A DNA stretch of 64,000 nt from assembly GCF_020740795.1 (NCBI RefSeq), contig NC_067299.1, forward strand, positions 10,830,194 through 10,894,193, read 5' to 3'. This DNA is from Apus apus. Taxonomy: Eukaryota; Chordata; Aves; Apodiformes; Apodidae. A model generated the notes under the pieces. That model saw only the letters and a program-made list of their open reading frames with translations, ran no database searches and was not told the DNA's origin. Of this stretch, positions 35,611 to 47,321 are shown piece after piece. The position numbers were made by a program, and so were the translations under genes. Numbering within the stretch: position 1 is the stretch's first letter; each line of letters begins with the position of its first letter.

Positions 35611-38600
35611 TCAGGGCTTCCATGGCTCTCTCTTCCTTTGCCTTGCCTTCTGCTGGTACTTCTTGCGCAAGGAGTCCCAGAGCTTCTGTCTCTCCTCCTC
35701 CGTGCAGGTGCGGGGCTGTGCCTGCAGGGCCAGGGCAAAGCAGCAGCAGCAGCAGCAGCCTTAGTCTCCCCGCAGGAGGCTGGGGCCACTTGAGCTCTCC
35801 CCCTCCCTCCCTGCCTCCCTCTTGCCCCTGCTTTGCTCGCAGGCCCGACTGCAGAGCCTCTCTGCAACGGCCCCGCAGCCAAGTGCCCCGGGGCTGAGAG
35901 CAGCCCAGCTGCTGGCTGTGCCAGACACGCCTGGCAGGGCCGCTGCCGGGACAAACACCAGCAGGGCAACAAGTCCTGGGCGGCTTCTGGAGCTGACACA
36001 CGACACACTCTTGGAAGACACCCGAGCCGTGCAGCCGTGCTTTTCCCCGGGCGGCTGCAGCCCCACCAGCCCACGCCACGTACCGCTCCTGCGCTCCTCT
36101 GCCCTGGCCCAGCCTGGGCTGCGGGTCGGGCTCCAGCTGCCTGCAGGTCTTGGCTGCTCTGCGGCTCGTCCCTCGCCCGGCTCCACTGCAGCACCGCCAG
36201 CTCGCTGCGACACAGAGCGGGAGAGAGTGGGCTGAGCGCAGGGAGGCAGAGCGCTGCCCAGCCGGGGCTGCCGGGCTGGGCGCCTGCCGAGAGCCCGGGG
36301 CCACCAACAGCCCCTCTGAGCCCCGCCGAGGAAGCTGCGCCAGAGGAAGCCCCGCCCGCCTCGGGAGGGATGATTTACCACTTGAGCTTCTCCTGCAGAT
36401 CCCTCTGCTCGTCCCTCTGGCCCCTGCGCTTGCGGGCCACCTGCCCCAGGATGCACGTCACCACCTGCAGCAGGACGCGCTGTGTCCGCGGGGAAAGGCT
36501 CCTGCAACAGCAAGGACCGAGGCTTGTGACCCTCCTGCCTCTCTCCTCCCGCACCCAGCCCCACGCACGCTTGGTGCCCCCTTTGGCCCCACAGCCCCTT
36601 CCAGGCAGCAGGAGTCGCCAGCATCCTGCCTTGGCCCTTGCCGTCCGGCTGTGCCCAGCTCATTCCCACGGCTGGAGAGCTGCCCAGCTGCTCTGTGCAG
36701 CCCCGGGGCTCAGGCCTTGGCTTCCTTGGCGCCCCGCCTGCAGCTCAGCAGCACCCCACTGCCCCAGGCCTTGGCTGGAGCTGACGCACTCTTACCGCTT
36801 TGGGGGGACACGGTTGTCCTGCTGCACCCTGCCTGGATGTCCCTTGGCCCCTTGCCGCTGCCCCAACATCCTCTCCAGGAGGTCAGCTCCGCAATCCCTC
36901 TTCTGCCTGGGACAGGCAGGGCGGGCTGAGGGTTGCCTGGCTGAGGGTTGCCTGGCTGATGGAGGCTTGGCTGATGGTTTCCTGGCTGACTGTTTCCCAG
37001 CTGACGGTTGCCCGGCTGGTGCTGGCCTGCCTGGTGCTTTCCTGGCTGGTGACTGCCGGGCTGATGGCTGCCTTCTTGCTGGTCGCCCGGCTGGTGATTG
37101 CCGGGGTGATGGCTTCCTGGCTGATGGTCGCCCGGCTGGCAATGGGGAACTGGATTCCTGCACAGGAGAGACTCTCAGACAACAGCCCCGCACTCGCCAG
37201 GTGCTGCTTCCCAGCACGCCCACCCCCAGACCCTGCTGGCAGGGACCCTAGTGGGACGGGGAAATCCAGGAGGAGGACCTCAGCATGTCCTTGGGGTGAC
37301 GCCTGAGTGTCAGCGGGGGTTCACTACAGCCACCTGGCACCCCTCTTGCTCCGGAAAGGCAGCTGTCAGCCAGCCGGCACTGCTGCAGCACTGCTGCTAC
37401 CAAGGCTTGGATGCCACAGGCACCTTGCAAGGCCAGTCCCCCTGCAGCAGAGAGTGTTCTTTTCCTGCTGGAATTCCAAGTACCTGGCCCCTCTTGGTCT
37501 TCGGGTCTCCCTTAGCCTTCGTTCGGGTCGCTGACTGGCTTCTCTTTCTTCTCCTGCTCTCTGCCAGCTCTCTCTTCTTCTTTGCCTCCTCTTCCTTCAG
37601 GTATTTCAAGATGTGTGGTGGCAGCTTCTTCTTCTTCTTGACCTGTTTACTCTGCAAGACCACCAAAATGTAACAGCAGGCAGCATTAGTCTGCCCTGCA
37701 GAGGGCTGAGTGCTTTTCATTCCCACTCTCCCTTCCGCCCCTTCTGTCTGCCTTTCTACCCCCTGGGTTCCTGCAGGCTCCAGCAAAGAGCCTGTTGGGA
37801 ATGAGCAGGGAGCGAAGCGACCAGCAGGCTAAAAGCCACCTGGCAGCTGGCCACCCCAGACAAGCCTTGCAGTCACCTTGCACACAGAAACACCCCCAAG
37901 GGAGGCCTCTGGCTGTGGCCCATCAGGCCAGCGGAGTGAAAAGTGCGTTTGCCAAGGACAGAGTAGCCCACTTCTCTCCCAGGAAGCACCAAAGCAACTG
38001 GCCGCGGGTGCCAAGAACACACAGGCAGAGCACAGTGAGAAGGGGCGGGTGTGGAGCGACGCTGCTCTGCAGGCCAGTGCAACAGGCCCCCTGCAGCAGC
38101 CCAGCCCACCTACCTTTTGTCTCTCCTCAATAGCTCTGGCAACAAAGTCCACCACTCTGTTGGTGAGCAAAGCAAGGACTTTCTCCTCCTTCTTCTCCTT
38201 CTCCTTCTCCTTCACCTTCTTCTCCTTCTTCTTCTCCTTCTCCTTCACCTTCTCCTTCTCCTTGACGGAGCTCTCCTGGATGGCCGGTATCAGCCTGCAG
38301 AGACGCTCCAGGGTGCGTTGATAGGAGCGCAGCAGGAGAGGCTTCTGCAGCTGCATCTGACCCCGTGCTGTCAGGCTGGGCTGTGCCCAGCAGCCCCACT
38401 CCAATTCAGGATGCCTGAGGTCTAGGCCCTCTCTTCCCTCAGCAACAAGAGGAACAGGGGCCTATGGCTGCAGACACACGCACAGTTCCTCTGGCCTCTG
38501 CATCCAGGAGAAACATCTCCCATGGAGGAGAGACACGGGGTCACCCTCCTCCCCGGCCGCAAGCGTCTCACCTGGCACGAGGCTTCGTGCCCCCAGCTTT

Positions 38601-41466
38601 CTGTCCCTGCCCTGCCTTGACACGCCCTGCAGGAATCCGCTTTGGAGGAAGGCTTGCCCAACGAAGGAGCTGCATCTCAGCAAGCTCCTCTGGGAACAGG
38701 AGAGGAGACAATGGATCAGAACAGGATCTTGGGGGTGTTCTGGGTGCCTATCGTGTCCCCGTTCCCGCGAGAGTGCCCTGCAGGTCTGCTGGAGCCTGCT
38801 GTCACACTGACAAAGCTGGTCCTTCTCGTCCCTTTGGCTGAACGCCCCTGGGAAGGTGTCCCAGTGGCCACTGGAGGTGCAGGGCTGTCCCCAGACCTTG
38901 TTCCACAAGGGCTCCCTGCAGGCTTCACCGCAACAGCTACCCAGAGTCACAGGAGGTGCCTCTCCCTCTTCCAGGCATCCTGGCTCAGCCTCAGCTCTGA
39001 TCCCCTCCAGACCTGGAGGAAGGAAACCTGCCAGCAACCCGCTGGGCCCTTACCTGTCTTCCCACTGGCACCAGGTTTTGGCCCTGGGGCAACCGTCACA
39101 CGTCCTGCCGGGTCTATTCTCACCGTTGCCGTCCTAGGCACGGTCTCATGCTTGTACCTGGAAAGAGGAGGAAGGCAGCAGGCTGAAGAAAGGACACCCC
39201 AGGCAGCCCATGGCGGAGGACCAGGGCAGGAAGTCCAGGTCCTGGAGGGGCAGGCGAGGCCCCGTCAGCCTGTGCCGCTGTGTTTCCAGCCTTCCAGCAA
39301 ACATACTCTGGCAGGACGAGAACATCTCCAGAAGAGGTCTGGGAAGCAGCAGTGGCTTGGCCTGAGATGACCGAGTCCCTCATCTCTGGCAGCTGCAAGG
39401 AGGATGGAGAGAGATGGCAGGAGATGGGGACACTGGCAAGGGCTGGCTGCTCAGTCCGCCTTGGAGCAACACAAGGCAAGAGCTGCAGCAGCCCAAGGGC
39501 TCTGGCCTCAGCAAACCTTGCTCTGCCTGTGCCTCTGCACCCAGCCCCCCAGGAGGGGGGCAAGCAGCACCGCCCATCATCAGCCTGGCCTTCTGTCCCC
39601 AGGTGAGGCCCCTCTGGGGGTGTCTCTTGCACAGCCAGACCATGGCACGCATCAAGTGCTCTACCCAGAGCCTGCTGAGCTGCAGACCAGCAGGAGCCCA
39701 AGCGGCTGAGCGAGGCACGGCAGGCCAGGAGAGAGCAGCCCCCCAGCCCCCAGGAGCCATTTCAGGAGAGCCAAGAGTGGTGCTGGGAAGAGGAACATCC
39801 TACCCTGAGAAGAGCTTCCATGGCTTTGTCAGTCCCGTTGAGCCTTCGCAGAAAGTCCCTGTAAAAGCTCATTTTCAGGTCCTTGCCCTGGACAATCAGC
39901 ATGCCCACGTCCCGCCAAACAATGGCAACGTTCTTCCCGGTCTGCAGGCAGATGTGGAAAAGACGCAGGGTCCTTTCCATGCAAAGCTGCACCGTGCTCT
40001 GCAAGACACCGTCGTCTGAGGCGATCCGAGCATAGGGCAGCTGCTTACGACGTCCAGGAACTGAAAGACAAGAGGAACGGGGGGCCTTGCAGAGCTGCCC
40101 AGCAGGCAGCGGTCCAAGGCAGCAGCTGCCAGGCCCTCAGGCAAGAGGTGGCTCCGGAGCTGCCCGGCTGCCACAGCCTCTGCCCAGAAGCTCGCCCTCT
40201 GCTCAGTCCCCTCTGGGCAGCAGAGCCCACCTCCCCGCTCTGCTCAAGGGCAAGTGCTGCTCTCAGCCTGCCTGCTTACCAGCAGCGGCTGTGTCAGCGC
40301 ATCGGAGGCCATAATGCGTTGCAACAGTCTGGCACAGGCGGAACACGGGTCTCACCACAACCACCAGATCCTTCCCCGTCCTGACTACTGCCTTCTTCAC
40401 CACCGCAAATGTCCCCAGACCAGGAATGTGGACATCCTGAAACAGAGGAGATGGTGCGTCAGAAGAAGTCTTGGAGGGACAGCTGGACGGCTGGTCAGAG
40501 AGTGGGGACGGTGCGCAGTGCCCTGCCCAGGCCTCAGCAACCCAAGAGCCAGGGGGGCTCTTTGGAAACCTTGGGAGAAGACAAACAGGGTCTGCGCTGG
40601 TCCCTCTCCCTCCCCTTTGCCCACGAGGAAGCCGAGAGGTCAGGGAGAACAGCTGTACTCCGTGGCAAAGGGCTGTCCGGACTTTGTCAGCCTTCATCAG
40701 GGTGGGAGGGGAGGAGCAGAAGGCAAGTCCCACCTGGTGGAGAGCCAGCTGTTGGCTGAGGTAAAACGAAATGCTGATCCAGAGCCTGTCGAACGCTGCA
40801 AAAACAAGGGGAGGACACGTCACGCTCTGAGGCAGCAACCTCAAAACCCTTCAGCCCACTCCGCCTCCAAGGACTGATAGGTCTCCAAAACACACGAGCG
40901 TTTCAGGTGGTCTCTCCAGACCCCGAGGAGAAGCACGGGACAGCCCAGCCTGCCTCCCCGAGGGCTCCTTTCCTGGCGGCTGTGCCGCGCTCCTGCGGGA
41001 AACCGGCAGCGGCTTGACCTGCCAGCAAGGGCACAGTGCTGTGCTCCACAGAGGTCTCAGCTGCTCCGAGCAGGTGCCGCCGGCTCCCCAGCAGGAAGCA
41101 GCTTCCCCGTGCCCCATCTCTGAAGCCAGCCACTCCGTGTGGCCCACCAGCACCTTCGCGCCTTCCCCGAGGCAAAGAGCAGCCCTTCAGGGCCAGGGAC
41201 TTGCGCCTGGGCTGCCCCAGGAAGGCAGGGGCCGTGTCAGGAGAGAAGGAGGAGCCGTGTCTGGCAGATGCGCCCCTCAGCCCTCAGGGCTGCTCCAGCA
41301 GGTGCCCTCTTGCAGGCAGCCATCCTGAGCAGCCACCCCCACAGCCCTCAGGCTTTCCGTGCCTGTTGGCAGAGATGCCCTTGAGCCAGCAACACTCCTT
41401 ACCAGCCCTCTGGATCCTCTGCATTGTCGGGCACAGGCGGGCAGGCAAGAAGCACTCTGTGGCCAT
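35611..41466 (-). CDS. CCDC81-like protein, complete 11-exon copy (unit C)
   Basis: Exons, 5' to 3': 41466-41403 (ATG), 40795-40734, 40436-40280, 40060-39804, 39392-39158, 38367-38114, 37651-37484, 37157-36796, 36501-36379, 36204-36084 and 35721-35611 (stop). All introns are GT..AG, phases match at every junction, and the total is 1,914 nt (637 residues). Exon 1 encodes MATECFLPARLCPTMQRIQ. Residues about 20-94 form HU-like domain 1 (LWISISFYLSQQLALHQ, VHIPGLGTFAVVKK) and about 95-180 HU-like domain 2. Residues 294-321 are a Lys/Glu block, the exon 8 part carries pentapeptide repeats, and the last exon reads EEERQKLWDSLRKKYQQ. The CCDC81 family has paired HU-type domains; human CCDC81 is linked to centrosomes, but a role here is inference. 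Exon 5 is the least certain exon. Confidence 0.78.
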
Positions 41467-41751
41467 CTTAGCTGCAGCCTTGCTCGGGTCAACAACTGCA
41501 GCAGGTGGCGGCCAAGGGCTCTCTTGCTTCCCGCCAAAAGCCTCCTTCTCGTCCTCCTCCTCGTCCGCTGCGCCCTTCAGCGCTCCCCGTGCTGTGCTGC
41601 TGCCTCTCTCCCTGCTCCTCCTCCCTGCAGAGCAGCTCGGCTGAAGCAGAGTGCTGGCAAGAGCAGCCCCAGCATCTGGAGTCCCCTCGGCCCGGCCTCG
41701 GGTGTGTGGGCTGGATGCTGGTGGCCTGGGGATATGGGGGCTGTCCCATTG

Positions 41752-41759
41752 TGACGTCA
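41752..41759. promoter_or_regulatory. CRE-like palindrome TGACGTCA upstream of CCDC81-like exon 1
   Basis: A perfect 8-bp CREB/CREM-type site about 290 bp upstream of the ATG on the minus strand, within GC-rich sequence found only in unit C. Such sites are common in testis- and cilia-related promoters. Its use here is inferred from position alone. Confidence 0.5.
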
Positions 41760-42236
41760 GAGCGTGTCACAGAGGGGCAGCACACACCCGTGCCCCTGCC
41801 AGGGGGGCTCTGCAGTGGGCAGGGGCCTCAGGGAGCTGCCCCCAGCTCACGGTCTGCTCAGCAGGAGGGCTTTCCCCAGGCCGCGCCTCAGCCCTGCCAC
41901 GTCCCCACACGGGGCTGCAAGTGCTGAGGGGCTTCCTGCTGCCCCTCCCTGCTTCTTCCTGCCCCTCTTCCCCGGCAGGTCTGTGGCGGGAGGGCAGGCT
42001 GGCCTGGCTGCGCAGCTTGGGCAGGCGATGGCTGCTCAGCCCTCGGGGGGAGCTGGCTGCGCTCGGGGCCTCAGCAGCCCCTCACCCTCTCCCACGCAGC
42101 TCCCGCTGCTCAGCCCTTGACACCCCTGCCCAGCACAGCCTTCCCTTGTCCCCACAGAACCCCTGTGGCAGGACCCTGGGGACGTGCAGTCCTCGCCGTG
42201 GACATGAGCTGCACCCCTCTGCTGGGCCGGGGGGGT
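41760..42236. other. Single-copy GC-rich flank between CCDC81-like promoter and provirus
   Basis: Sequence upstream of the CCDC81-like gene, not present in the other units. On the plus strand it offers good acceptor-like words (CCTTGTCCCCACAG at about 42,145-42,158) followed by a short open stretch with stop TGA near 42,205. This could be the last exon of a plus-strand neighbour, but no domain supports it. Confidence 0.4.
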
Positions 42237-42345
42237 TGGGAGCGGCCCACTGTATAAATGTGAAAATGTGTATAAAAGGCAGCCTGTGTATAAAATAAAT
42301 GACATTTTGCTTGCATCAAGCTGCGTCCCGTCTCTCAATCGCCAC
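42237..42345 (+). promoter_or_regulatory. Probable R-U5 and end of U3 of the ERV1 5' LTR
   Basis: Contains TATAAAAGG at 42,271-42,279 and a poly(A) signal AATAAA at 42,294-42,299, and ends a few bases before the primer-binding site. The 5' edge of the LTR and its TG start could not be found, so the LTR is partial or its border is blurred. The AATAAA could instead belong to a host gene ending here. Confidence 0.45.
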
Positions 42346-42349
42346 GAGT

Positions 42350-42367
42350 TGGTGACCCCGACGTGAT
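42350..42367 (+). promoter_or_regulatory. Retroviral primer-binding site, tRNA-Trp type
   Basis: TGGTGACCCCGACGTGAT, 18 bases complementary to the 3' end of tRNA-Trp. This is the primer site used by avian leukosis/sarcoma viruses and relatives. It fixes the orientation (plus strand) and the 5' end of ERV1. Confidence 0.93.
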
Positions 42368-42560
42368 GGGTCGACGATCCGCCCAGCTCAGCCCTGCGGC
42401 GAGCCCCACGGGACGTTGGATGAGCCGCTGAAAGGAGGCGGGAACGGGCCGGCCTGAAATCCCTCCGGAGCTGGGAGGTGAGCTGTGGGGATCAAGGGGA
42501 ATCAAGTATCTCCCCCAGAAAGAGACGTTTATAATTTAATGAAGTGTCTCCTTTAAAAAC

Positions 42561-43931
42561 ATGGGAGGAACATTCCCGAGCATGACCTCAAAGCGATGCT
42601 TAAGTGGGTGCAGATAAAAATACCCTCCGTGATTGCGTCTAGTATTTTTACATGGGAACTTTGGAGCAATGTTGGGGTTAAATTGTGGGATGCAGCAACA
42701 ACCGGGAATGTGGAGGCACAGGGCTTGCTCCCATGGTGGAGGGGGATATTTGAGACTTTGAAAGCCCAAGAACAGGGCGTAGGACCGCAAGCCACTGCTT
42801 CTGCAGAAACCCCTACGGTGCCTCCCTTGTTACCCTCAGGGGGATCACCTACTGAGCCCATGCCAGAAAATCCGCCCCAACATTCCAAACTTTTGGGTGC
42901 GTATGCAGCGGGTCATACTCCAGATAACCCCCTAGACCCAGGTCCTATCAACCCGGAGCATGAGCCGGACCTGTATCCCCCCAATCCACGCGATGTGTGG
43001 GCTTCTATAAGACGGCAGGCTCTAAAAGAGGGAGACCTGGACATTGCTGAGAAAATCGTTGCTCCTGTCATGTACCAAGCCCGGGGGGGGAATCCGCAAT
43101 GGGAAGCCCTGTCTTTTTCGGTCATTAAGGAGCTCCTCCGCACCGTCACAGAACACGGGCTTTCCTCTCCGTATTTTGCCAGCCTCCTTAATTCGGTGTT
43201 TGATATGTATGTAATGACTCCTCATGATTTAAAGTCTTTAACGCAGCTGCTACCGACCCCGACTCAGTATTCGTTATGGGACTCAAATTGGAGGAGGGGG
43301 CTTCAGGCCCTCCTCTTAACATATGCGGGGCATAACAAAGCAGCACTGGCCACGCTTACCCTTGAACACCTTACTGGCACGGGTCAGCATACAGACATGG
43401 TGACCCAAGCTCCAGACTGTCCGCAGGAAGCCCTTGAAGCAGTTCGTGAAGAGGCTAGAAAAGCCTTTCTCAAGGTCCCTGACTCACAAAGACTACAAAA
43501 GGCTTTTACCACCATTACTCAGGAACCCCGAGAGCCTTGTATGCAGTTTATTGAGAGGTTGAAACAGGCTTTGCAGCGTCAAATTGATAACTTGGAAGCT
43601 AGGGAAATATTGTTGTTAAAGCTAGCTGTTGAAAATGCTCATGCTGATTGTAAAAAGCTGTTGAATTCCTTGCCTAATCAAAATCCTACTTTGACTGAGA
43701 TGGTTGAAGCCTGTAACAGGATAGGTACTGTAGATCATAAATATGAGGCTATGGCTGCCGCTTTTGCAGCTATGAAAGGTCTGTCAGGCTTGGGGAATTG
43801 TTATGGGTGTGGGAAACCAGGACACCTGAAAAAAGACTGTTCGGCAACAAAAGGGGGGGGCTAGACCTAGAGCCCCTGGGATCTGTCCGAGATGCCAGAA
43901 AGGACATCATTATACTAATCGGTGTTGATCT
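42561..43931 (+). pseudogene. gag: ERV1 gag, two frame breaks
   Basis: The first ATG after the PBS (42,561) opens MGGTFPS, with Gly2 as expected for myristoylation, but the frame stops at 42,615. The main frame then runs from 42,596 to 43,864. It holds a matrix-like start, a Pro-rich linker, a capsid with a major homology region (TQEPREPCMQFIERL near 43,519-43,563) and a first zinc knuckle CYGCGKPGHLKKDC (about 43,799-43,840). An eight-G run (about 43,852-43,859) ends the frame, and a second zinc knuckle (CPRCQKGHHYTNRC, to about 43,925) follows in another frame, then a stop. So one break lies near the N-terminus and one between the knuckles. Confidence 0.85.
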
Positions 43932-43939
43932 GAGTATAA

Positions 43940-44716
43940 CTTCCAGGGACTTCCACTGCAGCCGATGTCACAGTCTCAGCAGAGGGAAGCATCAGTGCCT
44001 CAAGGCTTCGCCCAGCAACAGCTGGCAGTGCCGGACTGGACCTGGCAACCTCCCAAGAAGTAACGTTACTTGACTCTTCTGTTCATTTACTTTCAACAAA
44101 TGTTTCGGGACCTTTACTCCCCAATAGGAAGGCACTTTTGTTAGGAAGATCATCTACATCATTGTCAGGACTCTTTGTATTACCTGGGGTCATTGACTCT
44201 GACAGTAATGAAGAAATTAAAATCATGGCATGGACCCCATTTCCTCCCTGTACAGTGCCAAAAGGTAGTCGTATAGCACAATTGATATTGATTCCTAGAG
44301 GGGAAAACCCTTCTTCCACCTATCAACCACAACAAAGGCGGGGAGGGTTTGGATCTACAGGGAACCCACAGATTTTATGGGCGCAAACCATTTCACAAAA
44401 ACGCCCTATGTGTCAATGTATCCTTATCTATAAAGGACAACAAGTAGCATTAAGTGGAATAATAGACACTGGAGCTGATGTAACAGTCATTTCTCAGGCC
44501 AAGTGGCCCCCACGATGGCCTCTTGCTAATGTATCTCAAGCATTGGCCGGAATAGGGGGAACTGACAAAAGCCACCAGAGTACTGAGTTGATTCAAATCC
44601 GGAGCCCAGAAGGGCATATGGCCTCTGTGAAACCCTGTGTATTACCCGTCCCTATGGTTTTATGGGGGCATGATGTGTTATCACAATGGGGGATTTCCAT
44701 TCAGACCCATTTTTAG
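43940..44716 (+). pseudogene. pro: ERV1 dUTPase-protease (pro)
   Basis: One open stretch, in a frame different from the main gag frame. The first part is a trimeric dUTPase with AGSAGLDLAT near 44,030 and the C-terminal sheet GSRIAQLILIPRG near 44,265. The second part is an aspartic protease with its catalytic LSGIIDTGADVTVISQ near 44,455-44,500 and the flap/C-terminal region ending at 44,716. The dUTPase ahead of the protease identifies the betaretroviral type. Expression would have needed ribosomal frameshifting from gag; no clear slippery site plus pseudoknot was identified. Confidence 0.83.
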
Positions 44717-46259
44717 AGGGGGTCATTGAAGTGCGTGACACCCTACAGTTTACTTGGAAAACAAACACTCCTATTTGGGTGGATCAATGGCCCCTACCAC
44801 TAGAAAAGCTTTGTGCCCTTCAAAACTGTCATGGAACAGTTAAAGAGGGGCATATTGTACCTTCCACTAGTCCATACAATTCACCAGTTTTTGTATTAAA
44901 AAAACAAACTGGCAGGTGGCGCTTGCCTCCATGACTTAAAGAAAATTAATGAAGCTATGGAAGATATGGGAGCCCTCCAACCAGGGCTCCCCTCTCCCAC
45001 TATGATTCCCAGACATTGGCATCTAACTGTTATTGATCTTAAAGACTGCTTTTTCAATATCCCATTGCATCCGGACGATGCTCCTAAATTTGCCTTTTCA
45101 GCCCCAAGCGTCAAGATGCAAGCTCCATTACAGAGATATCCCTGGGTTGTTCTGCCACAGGGAATGAAGAACAGCCCTACAATCTGTCAGTGGTATGTGG
45201 CTAGGGTACTTAGTTCCTATTCGGGGCTGCAGTGGCCTGATGCAATTATTATATCCTTATATGGATGATATCCTCGTGGCTGCACAACACCAGAAAGTCA
45301 TGGAGAAAGCTTTAGCCCTTGTCACGGCTGCTGTTCCTAAAGCAGGCCTTTGTATTGCGCCAGAAAAGGTTCAGAAAACAACACCATGGAAATCTTTAGG
45401 TTGGCGCATAAGAGCTCAGACCATAACCCCTCAGCCCTTACAGATAAAGGCAAACATTGAGAGCCTACATGATGCACAGGAATGACTGGGAACAATAAAA
45501 CTGGGTACCGACCACTGTTAGGAATCTCCAGTGCAGAACTAACCCTTTTTTTTTGACCCATTAAAAGGGGACACTCTTATTCTTTTCAATCCTGCCCGGC
45601 AGCCTCATGCGCTAATATTTCAGTGGGATCCTCAAATGTCAGATCCCCTGCTCATTATCGAGTGGGTCTTTTTATCAAATCAGCCAACAAAAACTATCTG
45701 AACCCAGCACGAGATGTTTGCCTTTTTGATTGTTAAGGCTAGGCAACGTTTGTTGTTGCTGGCGGGCGTGGACTTCTGCTGTATCTGTTTGCCTGTTACC
45801 AATATTTATCTACAGTGGCTAAACCAGCGGTCAGACACGTTTGCTATGGCATTGGCAGATGATACAGGCCAACTTACATCCCATCCACCTCAGCACAGGC
45901 TTTTTACCACTGGCTTTAACTTTTTACCTATGCCTAAAAGAAGTGACCAGCCATTACAGGCCCTTAAAGTTTTTACAGACGGGTCTGGGAGGTCACACAA
46001 ATCAGTCATTTTATGGTGGGATTCTCAGTCTAATCCATGGGACTCAGACATAACTACTGTTCCCAGATCCCCTCAAATTGTGGAACTACCTGCAGTTGTT
46101 TGGGCTTTTCGAAGGTGGTCTACTCCACTTAATCTTGTCACTGATTCAGCTTATGTTGCAGGAGTTGTTGAGCGGGCCGAAGCAGCATTATCGCGTGATG
46201 TGTCACATCCTGATTTATTTCTTTTGTTACAGGAATTGATTTTTCTTTTAGATTTGTGA
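44686..46259 (+). pseudogene. pol: ERV1 reverse transcriptase and RNase H, frameshifted
   Basis: Overlaps the end of pro by 31 bases in another frame. The RT begins with WPLPLEKLCALQN and PSTSPYNSPVFVLKK, shifts frame near 44,920, and continues with HDLKKINEAMEDMG and motif A VIDLKDCFFNIPLHPDD. It shifts again near 45,240 and carries the catalytic YMDD at 45,258-45,269. Stops follow from 45,484. The RNase H part (from about 45,965) has TDGSGRSHKSV, QIVELPAVVWAF and LVTDSAYVAGVV, giving the acidic residues in order, and ends at a TGA at 46,257-46,259. At least two frameshifts and several stops make it non-functional. Confidence 0.85.
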
Positions 46260-47263
46260 CCTCACCCCTCTTTTATCATGCATGCAAGGTCACACACTTC
46301 TCTACCTGGCTTTATTGCAGAAGGAAATCGACAGGCCGACTTAATGACCTTACCAGTACAGGTATTGCCAGATCGCATTGCACAAGCTAAACTTAGTCAT
46401 TCCTTTTTTCATCCAAATGCAGGAGGGTTAAAACGACAGTTTGGGCTCTCTTCACAGCAAGCATCTAATCTTATTGCTGTTTGCCCTGACTGTCAAAGAC
46501 ATTCCTTTCCTTCAGTAGCAGGGGGGGTGAATCCCAGAGGTTTACAAAGTTTACAATTGTGGCAAACGGACGTTACACATTGTCTGGAGTTTGGCAGGTT
46601 AAAATATGTGCACTCTTCTATTGATGCCTTCTCTGGTGCTTTGTTTGCTTCTTGTCATACAGGTGAAAAAGCACGTGATGTTCGAAAGCACCTGATGCGT
46701 GCCTGTGCCACCTTGGGCGTTTCTCTCTCAGATTAGAACAGATAATGGCCCAGCATATGTCTCAAAGACAACAAATGACTTCTTTGCCTTATGGGGTATA
46801 ACACATATCACTGGTATTCCTCATTCCCCTACAGGCCAGTCTTTGAGTGAGCGATCTCATCATCTTTAAAGCGCATTTTACAACAACAGAAAGGGGGAAT
46901 GGGGACTGCCACCCCTGAGGAACGATTACAGAAAGCTTGGTATGTTTTTAATGTTTTAAATTGCTCTTTAATAGATGAAAATCCTCCAATAGTTCAGCAC
47001 TGTCATGGAAATGCCTCCCTTGAGGGACGGACTAAAGCTCCTGTGTTGATTCGCGATCCTGAAACAGGTAAGGTTATGGGACCTGATCCTCTTGTCACGT
47101 GGGGAAGAGGTTATGCTTGTGTTCCCACAGAGAAAGGCCCTAGATGGATCCCGGCAAAGAACGTGAGGCCCTTTCGTGAACCCTTACTGCAATCAACAAA
47201 CAGCAGCCCCGGCCCTGCATCTGTTCATCAAACACCTGAAACCTCTGATGCTGTTGACAATTG
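46260..47263 (+). pseudogene. pol: ERV1 integrase, frameshifted
   Basis: The N-terminal zinc domain has His residues in LSHSFFHPNAGG and the Cys pair in AVCPDCQ. The core has WQTDVTHC (first Asp), RTDNGPAYVS (second Asp) and PTGQSLSERSH (Glu). The C-terminal part has LVTWGRGYACVPTEKGPRW. The frame breaks near 46,730, between the first and second Asp, and again near 46,865. The C-terminal piece (46,899-47,264) is a separate open stretch. The catalytic triad is present but split over frames. Confidence 0.83.
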
Positions 47264-47321
47264 AGAAATCATCAGAACACTTGGGAAGGACTTTATTCTG
47301 ACTCTTACAGCCATTGGGAAC

